Shown: positions 34,195 to 44,935 of the stretch, one piece after another | How the letters are laid out: every line of letters starts with the position of its first letter | Position numbering within the stretch: the stretch's first letter is position 1 | Made by a program: the position numbers and the translations under genes | Assembly: GCF_000934685.1 (NCBI RefSeq) | Contig: NZ_JYNQ01000001.1 | Span: forward strand, 1,228,501 to 1,292,500 | DNA from: Lacinutrix sp. Hel_I_90 | GTDB lineage: Bacteria; Bacteroidota; Bacteroidia; Flavobacteriales; Flavobacteriaceae | Direction: 5' to 3' | DNA: 64,000 nucleotides | The notes under the pieces: model-generated | The model's input: only the letters and a program-made list of their open reading frames with translations | The model's database searches: none | What the model was told of the DNA's origin: nothing

Positions 34195-36906
34195 ATGAAT
34201 TCGTTTTTAAAAATAATAGCGCTCAGCTGTGTTATGACCTTCTCCTTTAATGCCGTTGCTCAACAACAGGCTTCGAATTGGTATTTTGGAAATAATGCAG
34301 GAATAACTTTCGACTTAGCAAATAATACGGTGTCCTCTGTATCCAATGGCCAGTTAACAACTGCTGAAGGCTGTACGAGTATTTCAGATAGCAATGGGAA
34401 TTTGATATTATACACGGATGGATCAACAATTTATAATGCAGCACATGCTGTTATGGAAAATGGGAGTAACCTTCTTGGTGATGAGTCCAGTACACAATCT
34501 GCCATTACTGTTCCAAAACCTAACGACCCAAACATATATTACGTGTTTACAGTAGGGTCCAACTCTAACCCTACTGGTTTAAACGTTTATACTATTGATT
34601 TAACTTTTAATGGCGGCTTAGGTAGGGTTGTTGGTAGCAGCACTAATTTACTTACAAACTGTTCCGAAAAAATTTCAGCTGTTTTAAAAGATTGCACAAC
34701 AGGTTCTATTTGGGTGATTGCCTTTTCTAACGCATTAGGTACTAGTGCAGCAAACATGAACACGTTCCATGCTTTTGAAGTAAGCACTACTGGTGTTAAT
34801 CCTGTAGCTGTAAAGTCTTCGCTTTCAATGTTGATTTCAGATTTTAGTGGCAATTTAAAATTTTCGCCAGACAGCTCAAAATTAGCCAGTGCAAATGGTT
34901 TGGACGGCTTATTTATTGCCGATTTTGATGCCGCTACAGGTTTAGTTACTAATCCAGAATTTTTAGACACACAATCCCCCTCAGATTTATCCTACGGTAT
35001 CGAATTCTCTCCTAATAGCCAATTATTGTATGCTTCGACTTATACTTCGGCAGCAGATCCAAATAATCCAAATGGCCCACAGGTAAACTTTTCTTACTTA
35101 TTACAATACGACATTTTTGCTAACGATATTTCTGCAAGCAAAATCACGATAGATCAAAGACCGCTTTACAGAAGCAGTCTACAATTAGGTCCTAACGGAA
35201 AAATATACCGCTCTTTAAGCTTAAATTATAGTGAAGGCATTCCTTTTTTAAGTACTATTGCTAATCCCAACAACCTTGGATCAGCCTGTACTTACCAACA
35301 TCAAAATGTTAGTTTAGGTGGGAATCCAGGCAGACAAGGGTTACCCCCTTTTATACAATCTTATTTTACCCAACAAATTGATATTATTCAAAATGGATCA
35401 GATACATTGAATTTAACTTTATGTACTGATGATGTTTATACTTTAACTGCAGAAAATATTTTAGGAGCGACTTACACCTGGACGCAAGACGGGAATCCTT
35501 TATCTGAAACGAGTTATGAATTGGTTATAAATACTCCTGGGAATTATGAGGTTTTTATTGAAACAAATAGTAATTGTGGTGATCAAAATGGCCAAGCCAT
35601 CGTTGCTTATACCTCACCTCCTTTGGCTTTTGATGCTAGTTTGTTTCAATGTGGAACTTCAGATTTTTCGACATTCAATCTGAATGAAGCCAACAACGAA
35701 CTTACAAATGGAGACACGAATTTATCAACTCAGTTTTATCTGTCATTAACTGATGCTGAAAATAACACTAATATGCTTAGTGCTTCGTCGTATAACAATT
35801 TGACTAACCCACAAACCATTCATGTGCGTGTTATTAATGACACAACAAATTGTTACAGTTTAAGTGAATTAACAATAGGGATAAGTACTTCTCAGGTGGC
35901 GAACTATAATGCTCCTGCAGTATGTGATGAAGCAGATTCTGAAGATGGTATTAATGCTTTTAACCTAGAGGCTTTCACACCAGACATATTAACAGGGTTA
36001 CCAAACACCTTTACCGTTACCTATTATTTAACCTACAACGATGCGCTATTAGAACAAAACAGTTTACAATCACCCTATAATAATACAATACCCTATAGCG
36101 AAACTATTTATTCAAGAATTGAAAATGGTAATGTGTGCTACGGCATTAATGAAGTTGTTTTGACTATTAATCCATTACCAGACTTAGAAAATGATGAAAC
36201 TGTTTTATACTGTATTAATAACACGTCATTATTATTGACTTTAGAACCTGGCTTACTGAATACCAATACAAGTAATTTTAGTTTTATCTGGAATACAGGT
36301 GAAACCAGTGAAAACATAGAGGTTAATACTATTGGAAATTATACCGTTACAGTAACAAATAACTCGACTAGTTGTAGTAAAACACGGATTATTACCGTCG
36401 AAGCGTCTAACATTGCCACAATTGAAACCATAACTATTACTGATGGTGAACTTCAAAATAATAGTATTCTAATCATAACTTCTGGTGAAGGCGTATACCA
36501 ATATGCACTTCAAAATGAAGAAGGCTTTACAACACCCTATCAATCAAGTAATGTATTTACATCATTACGCCCAGGTACTTACACCGTTTTGGTAAGAGAC
36601 ATAAAAAATAATTGTGGCACAACAGAAGCATCCATTTCAATTATTGGCTTCCCATTGTATTTTACACCCAATGGTGATGGTACAAATGATCGTTGGCATT
36701 TTTACGGTGCTTCAAACGGTTCTCAATCTAATGCGACTGTCTATATTTATGATCGCTTCGGTAAACTCATCAAACAATTAGAACCAAATGGACCAGGTTG
36801 GGATGGCACCTTTAATGGAAACCCTTTACCTCAAAGTGATTATTGGTTCTCTGTGACGCTAGATGATGGTAGACAGTTTAAAGATCACTTTACGCTTAAA
36901 CGATAG
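34195..36906 (+). CDS. T9SS type B sorting domain protein, two-repeat paralogue
   Basis: A 903-residue paralogue of the upstream gene with the same domain order: signal peptide (FLKIIALSCVMTFSFNAVAQ), head domain (QASNWYFGNNAGITF, LKFSPDSSKLASAN, LQLGPNGKIYRSL), Ig-like segment, two ~90-residue two-Cys repeats instead of four, a second Ig-like domain, and the sorting domain YFTPNGDGTNDRW ... DRFGKL ... HFTLKR. The length difference corresponds to two repeat units. It follows after only three bases and is probably cotranslated. The pair shows repeat loss or gain after gene duplication. Confidence 0.88.
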   Translation: MNSFLKIIALSCVMTFSFNAVAQQQASNWYFGNNAGITFDLANNTVSSVSNGQLTTAEGCTSISDSNGNLILYTDGSTIYNAAHAVMENGSNLLGDESSTQSAITVPKPNDPNIYYVFTVGSNSNPTGLNVYTIDLTFNGGLGRVVGSSTNLLTNCSEKISAVLKDCTTGSIWVIAFSNALGTSAANMNTFHAFEVSTTGVNPVAVKSSLSMLISDFSGNLKFSPDSSKLASANGLDGLFIADFDAATGLVTNPEFLDTQSPSDLSYGIEFSPNSQLLYASTYTSAADPNNPNGPQVNFSYLLQYDIFANDISASKITIDQRPLYRSSLQLGPNGKIYRSLSLNYSEGIPFLSTIANPNNLGSACTYQHQNVSLGGNPGRQGLPPFIQSYFTQQIDIIQNGSDTLNLTLCTDDVYTLTAENILGATYTWTQDGNPLSETSYELVINTPGNYEVFIETNSNCGDQNGQAIVAYTSPPLAFDASLFQCGTSDFSTFNLNEANNELTNGDTNLSTQFYLSLTDAENNTNMLSASSYNNLTNPQTIHVRVINDTTNCYSLSELTIGISTSQVANYNAPAVCDEADSEDGINAFNLEAFTPDILTGLPNTFTVTYYLTYNDALLEQNSLQSPYNNTIPYSETIYSRIENGNVCYGINEVVLTINPLPDLENDETVLYCINNTSLLLTLEPGLLNTNTSNFSFIWNTGETSENIEVNTIGNYTVTVTNNSTSCSKTRIITVEASNIATIETITITDGELQNNSILIITSGEGVYQYALQNEEGFTTPYQSSNVFTSLRPGTYTVLVRDIKNNCGTTEASISIIGFPLYFTPNGDGTNDRWHFYGASNGSQSNATVYIYDRFGKLIKQLEPNGPGWDGTFNGNPLPQSDYWFSVTLDDGRQFKDHFTLKR

Positions 36907-37050
36907 ATGAACATGACCCTAAAAAAATTAGAAGTACTGTCCGCTTTTTTTTTGGAAGGGCTTCTGTGTTATAAAATACTTTATATACATAGGAGTTTTT
37001 AAAATTATTTCCTGTTTAATTGCAGTAGAATAACTAAAATTAATATACTG

Positions 37051-37058
37051 TATATTTG
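37051..37058 (+). promoter_or_regulatory. Putative -7 box upstream of the small secreted protein and giant adhesin
   Basis: TATATTTG matches TAnnTTTG and ends 36 bases before the ATG at 37095. The nearest TTG (37020-37022) is 28 bases upstream, slightly too far. Confidence 0.45.
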
Positions 37059-37094
37059 CTCTTTTTACTGGATTTAAAATTAAAACACCGCATT

Positions 37095-37415
37095 ATGAAA
37101 AGACTTCTTATCATTATTTTTCTTACTATCTGTTTCAATAGTTTTGCTCAAGAAAATAAAACTAATTTTGAAGAACTATTATCGCTTTACACTACAGCGT
37201 TAGACCTCAATAGTAATGATTCTAAAAAGCTAAGTATCATACTCACCTCTTATCACGAAAAACTTAATAAAAAAGACATAGAAGCTAGTGTTTTTAATGC
37301 TAATCTTAAGGCACAAACACTTGAGGTCTATGATTTATTATCAAAAAATAAATACACCTTATACTTAAAATTAATTGCTGAACATCAACCAGAATTAACC
37401 TTCAGGTTTAAATAA
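37095..37415 (+). CDS. Small secreted protein of unknown function
   Basis: A 106-residue protein. The ATG at 37095 gives a clean signal peptide (MKRLLIIIFLTICFNSFAQ) and is preferred over the upstream in-frame start at 37056, which overlaps the promoter box. The mature part (~87 residues) is charged and helical (FEELLSLYTTALDLNS, KLSIILTSYHEKLNKKD, TLEVYDLLSKNKYTLYLKLI) with no Cys and no sorting domain, so it would remain periplasmic unless exported another way. Sixteen bases separate it from the 1817-residue T9SS adhesin gene, suggesting cotranscription and perhaps a helper role. No family recognised. Confidence 0.7.
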   Translation: MKRLLIIIFLTICFNSFAQENKTNFEELLSLYTTALDLNSNDSKKLSIILTSYHEKLNKKDIEASVFNANLKAQTLEVYDLLSKNKYTLYLKLIAEHQPELTFRFK

Positions 37416-37431
37416 TCTAAAAAAGACATAA

Positions 37432-40400
37432 ATGAAATTCATATCACAATATTTATTATTTATACTTTTATTTTTTTTTACTAGTTTGACCTTTGCACAA
37501 GGAACAACCTGTGCAGACGCTAGTCCATTTTGTGCTGGAGACACCTCTTTAGTTTTTCCAAATACGTCAGGCGCGGGAAATGCAGAATTTGGTCCAGATT
37601 ATGGTTGTTTAGGAAGCGAGCCTAATCCTGCTTGGTATTTTATTCAAATTGACCAATCAGGTGATTTAGATTTTAATATTATACAAAATACTCAGGATGA
37701 TTTCACAGGTACTGGACTTGATGTGGATTTTATTACCTACGGCCCATTTAATAACACAAATGTATGTGATCCTTCAAATTTATCAGCAGCTAATACAATC
37801 GCTTGTAGTTACTCACCTGATTTCGTTGAGAATTTTACGATTTCAAATGCCATGGCAGGTGAAATATATGTACTCCTAATAACAAATTTTAGTAATCAGC
37901 CAGGATTTATTCAATTGGAACAAGTTAATACAGGAGGAACAACTGCTGGATCAACTGATTGTTCTATTGTAAACACATTTAATTATTGTGATGGCGAAGT
38001 AGTAGCGTTAGACGCTACCACAAACACTGCTGCATCTTACTTTTGGACACAGAATGGAGCTTCTTTAACTGAAACAGGTCCAATATTGAATAATGTTGTA
38101 GCTCCCGATGCTACTTATATTGCTGAAGCTCTTGATGCTGGTGGCGCCGTTATTTCTACCCTAGAATTTATTATAGATTTTCATGAAGTACCTACCACAA
38201 ATACTATTCCAGACCAAGTGGTTTGCGATGACAATGATGATGGGTTTTGGATGTTTGATTTTACCAATTATGATGTAATCGCTTTAGGAACTCAATCATC
38301 AACCGATTATTCAGTGACGTACCACTCTGATCAAGTAAATGCAGACAATGATACTAATGCATTAACAAGTCCATATACAAATCAAACAGCTTATGTTGCC
38401 GAACCTATTTTTGTAAGGATTGAAAATAATGATAACACGTCATGCTACAGCACAGGAATTTTCAATATACAAGTGGCTCAAGACCCCACCACCACGCCTG
38501 TTCCAAACTACGAAGTTTGTGACACGAATAATGATGGTTTTGCGTTATTCGATTTAACCACACAAAGTGTAACGGCTATAAATGGTCAGGCCAATGTAAC
38601 TGCAACTTATTTTGAATCTCCTACTGATGCAAATTCAAATATGAATGCCATTGCAGTGCCTGCAACGTATACTAATACAGTTCAAGATTTCCAGACCATT
38701 CACATTCGTTTAGACGATACTAATACCGGTTGTTTTTCCGTTATGCCTTTAAATCTTGTTGTTAATGCTTTGCCTGTAATTATTATGATTCCAGATTACG
38801 AAGTTTGTGATGATGCTGCTGATGGAGACGACACTAATGGTTTTACCGAATTTGATTTAACCTCTCAGGACACTTTTATAATAAACGGCCAGCCAGATAC
38901 GACAATCGCATATTTTGAATCACAAGCAGATGCAGACGCCAATACCAATGTGATTCTAAATCCCACAACCTACACTAATATAACAGTCAATACACAAGTG
39001 ATCTATATTCGTTTAGAAAATACAATGACTAACTGTGTTCAAACAGGAAGTTTTAATCTTGTTGTTAACCCATTACCAGAAGTGCAAAATGCTACATTAG
39101 TACAATGTGACGAAGATGGTACTCCCGATGGCTTTACAGAGTACAACTTAAATGAAGCCAATGAAAATGTAATGGTTAGTGGGGACACTACTGGTTTTAA
39201 TTATACACATCACCTTACTTTAGCTGATGCTCAAACTAACATGAATGCAGTAAACCCATTTCCTTTTACAAACACAACCAATCCGCAAACCATATATGTG
39301 CGTATCGAAAATACTACGAGTGGCTGCACCAGAACGGCAGAGTATGTTCTCGATGTGACTGCAACAGATATTGGCAATGCTGGTTTAAATGCCTGTGATG
39401 ATGATTATGATGGTTTTACTGAGTTTACACTTTCAGATGCAGATGCTACGATTTTAGCCACTTTGCCCCCTGGATTAACCATTGCTTATTATGCAACTGC
39501 TAATGATGCACAATTAGAAATAAATCAATTACCAGATAATTATACCAATACCACAGCTTTTGTTCAAACTGTTTTTATTCGTGTAGAAAACGCCAACGAT
39601 TGTTTTGGTATTGCCAATATGGATATTGTCGTTGATCCGTTACCACAAAATAATATGGTTGCAAATTTTATTGCTTGTAGCGACACGCCAGATGAAATCA
39701 CGATAGACCTTACGCAATTTGACGCTGAAGTATTAGGAACACAAAATGCAGCAGATTTTACGATTACCTATCACGAAACACAGATTGATGCAGATAATGG
39801 GAATAACAGCTTAACAAGTCCGTATAACAATATCAGTAATCCGCAAACACTCTATGTAAGAGTAGAAGATAATACAACGGCTTGCTCTATTAGTTCTATA
39901 AATTTTGATATCATAGTTAATGTAAATCCAACAGCTGTAACACCAACAGATTTTGAAATCTGTGATGATGCAATAATAGATGGAATGGCCAGTTTTGATT
40001 TGAGTATTAAAAACGATGAAATTTCAGGAAATAACACGAATTATACCGTTACCTACTACGAAACACAGGCTGATGCAGATAATGAAGTCAATGTTTTAGC
40101 GATACCATACACGAATAACATACCAAATATGCAGCAACTGTTCGTTCGTGTCGAAGATAATGTAACAGGATGTTATAGCACGACAACACTTAATCTCGTA
40201 GTAGAACAAACACCCATTGCCTTCACGCCAAATGACTTAGAATTTTGTGATCCAGACAATGATGGTTTTGGTGTTTTCACCTTAACCGATGCCGATGCTG
40301 AGGTTACAGGCGGCGCACCAGGACTCACAGTGAGTTACCATGAAACCATGGCTGATGCCGAGAATGCTGTCAATCCGCTTACCAGCCCGTACACTAATTT

Positions 40401-42885
40401 GATGATTAACACCCAAACCATTTACGTACGTGTAGAAAGCACAACCATAGCCACAGATTGTGCCACTTTTGTAGAACTGCAATTAATTGTCAACCCAACG
40501 CCACAGATTACCGATCTTACCCCAATGGAAGTGTGTGATGATAATCAAGATGGCATCAATCTATTTGATTTTGAAGCAGAGATTACACCACAAATATTTA
40601 CAGGCACACAAACCGCAGCAAATTTCACTTTAAGCTATCACACAACACAGGTGGATGCCGATTCAGGCAATACCCCAATAGTGAACACCACTAACTATAC
40701 CAATCAAAGCAATCCACAGACCATTTACATCCGTTTGGTCAGTAATGCCAATGGCTGTGTAACCACCAGCACATTTAACATCGAAGTAATCCTTCCACCA
40801 GTGCTGGATCCAACCTATGACAATGAGCTCTCACAATGTGATGATCTGGATGCTAATTATATGGAAAACAATGACGGGATTACCAGCTTTGATCTAACAG
40901 TAGAAAATGCAGAGATTGTGAACGGCAACTCCAGTTGGATTGTGACGTACTATGAAACTCAGGCTGATGCTCAGGCAGACACCAATGCGATACCAGACCC
41001 AACAGCCTATACTAATAGCGTGATGGGTTCACAAACGCTTTACGTAAGAGTGAGTGATAACGACACAGGCTGTTTTTCCTTCACCACAGTAACCTTAAGA
41101 GTGTTGCCAAATCCATCACCAAGCCCAACCCCAGCAGATTTGATTTTGTGTGACGATACGAATGCAGGCGATTTGATAGAGACTTTTGATCTCACGCAAA
41201 ACGAGGCCTTTATCATCAATGGTGAAGCCGGTGTGACCGCCAGTTATTATACGAGTCAAACGGATGCGATTACAGCAAACAATGCCATTGCAGATCCGGC
41301 GATGCACACTAATGAAGATCCAGATAATGCAGGAATAGGCATCACACCACAAGCCATTTATGTACGGGTGACTAATGGTGATGACCCAACAGGTTTAAAC
41401 AGTACAGGTTGTTATAGTTTGGTGAGCTTTAATGTGATCGTTAATCCATTACCAGAAATGATACCATTAGATAATGATTATATCATTTGTGAATTAAACA
41501 CCGATGGGTTTTACGATTTTGATCTGGAGAGTATGACACCTGAGATATTGAGTGGTCAGGATCCAGCAGTTTTTGCAGTGACTTATCACGAAACATTAGC
41601 AGAGGCAGAAACAGCAATGAATGCGCTTAACAGCCCTTATACCAACACGACTAATCCACAACCCATTTATGTAAACATTACCAACACGGTAACAGGCTGT
41701 GATATGGCAAACTTCTCCTTTAATATCGAAGTCCAAGAAGCAGCACAAGCCAACCCAGATGGTATTGCTATCGTGTATGAAGTCTGTGATGACAACATGG
41801 TGTTTGGTACTAACCCGGCTAACGATACCGTCCAGTTTGATCTGGCTACACAAAACCCACTAGTATTAGATGGTCAAGACCCAACAATTTACACTGTAAG
41901 CTACTATGCCAATCAGGGGGATGCAGATGCAGCCACGAATCCATTACCATTAAATTACACCAATACAATAAACCCACAAGTAATCATTGTAAGAGTAGAT
42001 AATGATACGATGGTGGATGATGGCACAGGTACAGGAGGTATGATAGATAGCTCAAATTGTTATGACACAGCAGAAGTAACCTTACAGGTCAACCCTTTAC
42101 CAGCCTTTAATTTGGAGGACACCTATGTGTTGTGTTTGAATACCAATGGCACAGAAGTGATTAGCACACCATTATTAGACACAGGGCTGAGTGCAGCTAG
42201 CTATACGTTTGAGTGGTTCTATGAAGGCAACACCATGCCAGGAGAAACAGGAGCGTCAATAACACCAACCGAGGGTGGGAACTACACAGTGGTAGTGACC
42301 GATATTAGCACGAGTATAAACACGATGTGTGCCAGTAGCGATACCACACTGGTAGAGCTGAGTGAGCCACCAGTGGTAAACGCCGAGGTAATTAGTCAGG
42401 CCTTTGCAGAGCAGCATGACATAGCGGTTACAACGACTAGCATCACCGCAAACACGATTGCTTTATATGAGTTTAGTTTAGATGGCGGTCCATGGGAGGT
42501 TAACGTACCAAACAATAATAGCTATACTTTTACAGATGTTGGCGCCGGTGAGCATAGCATTACCGTAAGAGATCTTTATGGCTGTGGTGAGAGTACTATT
42601 ATTATTATGGTTATGGATTACCCACAGTACTTTACACCAAACGGTGATGGCTATAACGATACCTGGAATATTTATGCGATAGGCACACAACCAGACGCAG
42701 TAATTTATATCTATGACCGTTACGGTAAGTTACTTAAACAACTTAGTCCAACAGGCGAAGGATGGGATGGAACTTATAACAACAACCCAATGCCAACAAG
42801 TGATTACTGGTTTACTGTAGAATACAGAGAACCCAACACAGATGAAAAGAAAGCACTTAGAGCACATTTTACCTTGAAGCGATAG
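37432..42885 (+). CDS. Giant T9SS type B adhesin-like protein with 13 two-Cys repeats
   Basis: A 1817-residue protein: signal peptide (FISQYLLFILLFFFTSLTFA), an N-terminal ~170-residue domain (CADASPFCAGDTSLVFPN, PNPAWYFIQIDQSGDLDF), a short Ig-like region, then by hand count 13 repeats of 90-120 residues. Each repeat runs CDxxxDGxxxFDL ... YYETQADA ... NPQTIYVRVEN ... CY, with one Cys near the start and one near the end, probably a disulphide. Two Ig-like segments and the sorting domain YFTPNGDGYNDTW ... HFTLKR close it. Surface adhesion is likely but inferred. By eye the last third is richer in G+C than the start, suggesting repeat reshuffling. A strong terminator follows. Confidence 0.9.
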   Translation: MKFISQYLLFILLFFFTSLTFAQGTTCADASPFCAGDTSLVFPNTSGAGNAEFGPDYGCLGSEPNPAWYFIQIDQSGDLDFNIIQNTQDDFTGTGLDVDFITYGPFNNTNVCDPSNLSAANTIACSYSPDFVENFTISNAMAGEIYVLLITNFSNQPGFIQLEQVNTGGTTAGSTDCSIVNTFNYCDGEVVALDATTNTAASYFWTQNGASLTETGPILNNVVAPDATYIAEALDAGGAVISTLEFIIDFHEVPTTNTIPDQVVCDDNDDGFWMFDFTNYDVIALGTQSSTDYSVTYHSDQVNADNDTNALTSPYTNQTAYVAEPIFVRIENNDNTSCYSTGIFNIQVAQDPTTTPVPNYEVCDTNNDGFALFDLTTQSVTAINGQANVTATYFESPTDANSNMNAIAVPATYTNTVQDFQTIHIRLDDTNTGCFSVMPLNLVVNALPVIIMIPDYEVCDDAADGDDTNGFTEFDLTSQDTFIINGQPDTTIAYFESQADADANTNVILNPTTYTNITVNTQVIYIRLENTMTNCVQTGSFNLVVNPLPEVQNATLVQCDEDGTPDGFTEYNLNEANENVMVSGDTTGFNYTHHLTLADAQTNMNAVNPFPFTNTTNPQTIYVRIENTTSGCTRTAEYVLDVTATDIGNAGLNACDDDYDGFTEFTLSDADATILATLPPGLTIAYYATANDAQLEINQLPDNYTNTTAFVQTVFIRVENANDCFGIANMDIVVDPLPQNNMVANFIACSDTPDEITIDLTQFDAEVLGTQNAADFTITYHETQIDADNGNNSLTSPYNNISNPQTLYVRVEDNTTACSISSINFDIIVNVNPTAVTPTDFEICDDAIIDGMASFDLSIKNDEISGNNTNYTVTYYETQADADNEVNVLAIPYTNNIPNMQQLFVRVEDNVTGCYSTTTLNLVVEQTPIAFTPNDLEFCDPDNDGFGVFTLTDADAEVTGGAPGLTVSYHETMADAENAVNPLTSPYTNLMINTQTIYVRVESTTIATDCATFVELQLIVNPTPQITDLTPMEVCDDNQDGINLFDFEAEITPQIFTGTQTAANFTLSYHTTQVDADSGNTPIVNTTNYTNQSNPQTIYIRLVSNANGCVTTSTFNIEVILPPVLDPTYDNELSQCDDLDANYMENNDGITSFDLTVENAEIVNGNSSWIVTYYETQADAQADTNAIPDPTAYTNSVMGSQTLYVRVSDNDTGCFSFTTVTLRVLPNPSPSPTPADLILCDDTNAGDLIETFDLTQNEAFIINGEAGVTASYYTSQTDAITANNAIADPAMHTNEDPDNAGIGITPQAIYVRVTNGDDPTGLNSTGCYSLVSFNVIVNPLPEMIPLDNDYIICELNTDGFYDFDLESMTPEILSGQDPAVFAVTYHETLAEAETAMNALNSPYTNTTNPQPIYVNITNTVTGCDMANFSFNIEVQEAAQANPDGIAIVYEVCDDNMVFGTNPANDTVQFDLATQNPLVLDGQDPTIYTVSYYANQGDADAATNPLPLNYTNTINPQVIIVRVDNDTMVDDGTGTGGMIDSSNCYDTAEVTLQVNPLPAFNLEDTYVLCLNTNGTEVISTPLLDTGLSAASYTFEWFYEGNTMPGETGASITPTEGGNYTVVVTDISTSINTMCASSDTTLVELSEPPVVNAEVISQAFAEQHDIAVTTTSITANTIALYEFSLDGGPWEVNVPNNNSYTFTDVGAGEHSITVRDLYGCGESTIIIMVMDYPQYFTPNGDGYNDTWNIYAIGTQPDAVIYIYDRYGKLLKQLSPTGEGWDGTYNNNPMPTSDYWFTVEYREPNTDEKKALRAHFTLKR

Positions 42886-42890
42886 AATAA

Positions 42891-42922
42891 AAAAATCCCG
42901 AATACTAATATTCGGGATTTTT
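42891..42922 (+). terminator. Rho-independent terminator of the giant adhesin gene
   Basis: A perfect 14-bp stem (42891-42904 with 42909-42922, core ATCCCGAATA/TATTCGGGAT), loop CTAA, followed by a T-run. It starts six bases after the stop. Confidence 0.93.
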
Positions 42923-42977
42923 TTTATCAAAGTAAAACCACAAAATATTTGTAAGTTTAAGTCTTTAAAAATTTAAC

Positions 42978-44822
42978 ATGCGAAATACACTATCAGTCTT
43001 TGTCATCACCATGATGTTACTTTCTTCTAAAGTACAAAGTCAGGATATTTCAATTTTTCAACAATTTAATGGACGTTATGATTATCTGGCTATTGGCAAC
43101 ACACTTAATCCAGCAGAAAATAATCTCGTCCAATCTTTCTGCGAAATTTTACCCTCATCACAAGCCACATTAAATGTAGATTCCTCTTCAACGGTAATTG
43201 CCGCTTATTTATACTGGGCAGGATCTGGTCTAGGTGATACTGAAGTTAGTTTTAATGGCACACCCATTGTTGCTGAGGATACCTACAATAGCATTTTTAT
43301 CGCAGATGACTTTACTGAGTTAAATTATTTTGCCTGTTATGCAAACGTCACAAATCAAATTTTAACTGAGGGAAATGCTATCTACGAGTTATCAGATTTA
43401 GACCTTTCTGAAACATTAATAAACAATCCAGGGCATTGTGAGAGAAGGACTAATTTTGCCGGCTGGAGCTTATATGTCATTTACGAAAATAGTACACTAC
43501 CTTTAAATCAGGTTAATTTGTTTCAAGGTTTAGAAATAATTAATACTAATATCCCAGAAAAAACAATTTATCTTAATAACGTTAATGTTTTAGACAACGA
43601 TAATGCTAAAATCGGTTTTTTAGCTTGGGAAGGTGACAATGCTTTAAATTATGGAGAGAGCCTTTCTATTAATGGAAACGTTATCTCAAATCCACCTTTA
43701 AATTTACCAGATAATGCTTTTAATGGTACCAATACATTTACTAATGCCACTGATTTCTACAACGGCGACTTAGATGTGTATAGTATTGAAAATAATATTG
43801 CTATTGGAGATACACAAGTAGAAATTACGCTAACAACAGGCGCTACAGACCCCAATACTGGAATCTTTAGGGCAGATTTAATCCTTATCAATAATATTAT
43901 TACTGTTTTAAACAGTCAATTACCAGATGCAACAGTTTCAGTTGGCAACATTCCCTTGAATTGCGGCAATAGAAATCTTACCATAGAGTATACAGTTAAC
44001 AATTTCAATAGTACAGATCCATTACCTGCAAATACACCTATAGCTTTTTATGCTGATGGCGTATTAATAGACCAGGCGGTAACACAAAACAGTATTGAAA
44101 TTAATGCTTCTGAAAGCGGCACAATTACAGTAGAAATACCGAATACCATTCCAGATAATTTCACCTTAAATATTACTGTTGACGACGATGGTTTTGGAAT
44201 GAGTTCAGTAACCGAAATTTTAGAAAACAATAATACAACAACACAAAACATTACATTAATTCCATTACCAGAAACTCAAAATCTTCCAGGTTTAGAACAG
44301 TGCGATATCGGCTCTAATACTGCAGTTTTTAATTTAACTGAAGTGCTAACAACTATTGATTCATCACGCTATACTAATTTTACATTTTATCTTTCTTTAG
44401 AAGATTTGGAACAAGGTGTTTCAGAAATTATAAACCCTGAAAGCTTTCAGTCTTCTCAAACCCCTCATAATATTTATATTCAAGCACAGAAAACAATCTG
44501 TTTTGACATCTTTATCGTTCAATTAAACACTAAAAATTGTCCACCAGAAATCCCACAAGGTTTTTCACCAAATAATGATGGCTATAATGACTTCTTCAAC
44601 ATTCAAGGCCTTTATACCATATTCGAGAACCATGAACTTCTCATATACAATAGGTATGGTCGCTTAATTTTTAAAGGAGATGACAACACGAAATGGGATG
44701 GTATTTCAAATCAAGGTATTAATAAGGGAAAATTAGTCCCAGTGGGCACCTATTTTTATGTCTTAGCGCTAAATGACAAAAATTACGTAAATATTACCGG
44801 TTGGGTGTATTTAAACTACTAA
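42978..44822 (+). CDS. T9SS type B (gliding motility-associated) protein
   Basis: A 614-residue secreted protein. Signal peptide (SVFVITMMLLSSKVQS) then a ~300-residue N-terminal domain with YLYWAGSGLGDTEVSFNG, HCERRTNFAGWSLYVIYENS and IGFLAWEGDNALN, a layout seen in secreted Bacteroidota proteins resembling DUF3344. A CARDB-like segment (NLTIEYTVNNFNSTDPLPAN) follows, then one partial copy of the local two-Cys repeat, and the C-terminal domain GFSPNNDGYNDFFNIQGL ... IYNRYGRLIF ... GTYFYVL. The ending (GWVYLNY) differs from the LKR ending of its neighbours, so it may use a different sorting subtype. Export and surface location inferred. Confidence 0.85.
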   Translation: MRNTLSVFVITMMLLSSKVQSQDISIFQQFNGRYDYLAIGNTLNPAENNLVQSFCEILPSSQATLNVDSSSTVIAAYLYWAGSGLGDTEVSFNGTPIVAEDTYNSIFIADDFTELNYFACYANVTNQILTEGNAIYELSDLDLSETLINNPGHCERRTNFAGWSLYVIYENSTLPLNQVNLFQGLEIINTNIPEKTIYLNNVNVLDNDNAKIGFLAWEGDNALNYGESLSINGNVISNPPLNLPDNAFNGTNTFTNATDFYNGDLDVYSIENNIAIGDTQVEITLTTGATDPNTGIFRADLILINNIITVLNSQLPDATVSVGNIPLNCGNRNLTIEYTVNNFNSTDPLPANTPIAFYADGVLIDQAVTQNSIEINASESGTITVEIPNTIPDNFTLNITVDDDGFGMSSVTEILENNNTTTQNITLIPLPETQNLPGLEQCDIGSNTAVFNLTEVLTTIDSSRYTNFTFYLSLEDLEQGVSEIINPESFQSSQTPHNIYIQAQKTICFDIFIVQLNTKNCPPEIPQGFSPNNDGYNDFFNIQGLYTIFENHELLIYNRYGRLIFKGDDNTKWDGISNQGINKGKLVPVGTYFYVLALNDKNYVNITGWVYLNY

Positions 44823-44935
44823 TCCTAAAAAGGTGTTTTAAGCAAGCATCATTACTTTTCAAACCTTTAATCCTACTTAATCAGGATTTATATCTCCAGG
44901 CCCAGCTCGCCAACGATTATCACTCTGAATAAATT

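Noticed and set aside
44823-44935. A gene in the first part of the spacer before the T9SS remnant
   Set aside because: All frames are interrupted, and no motif of a head domain or sorting signal can be read.
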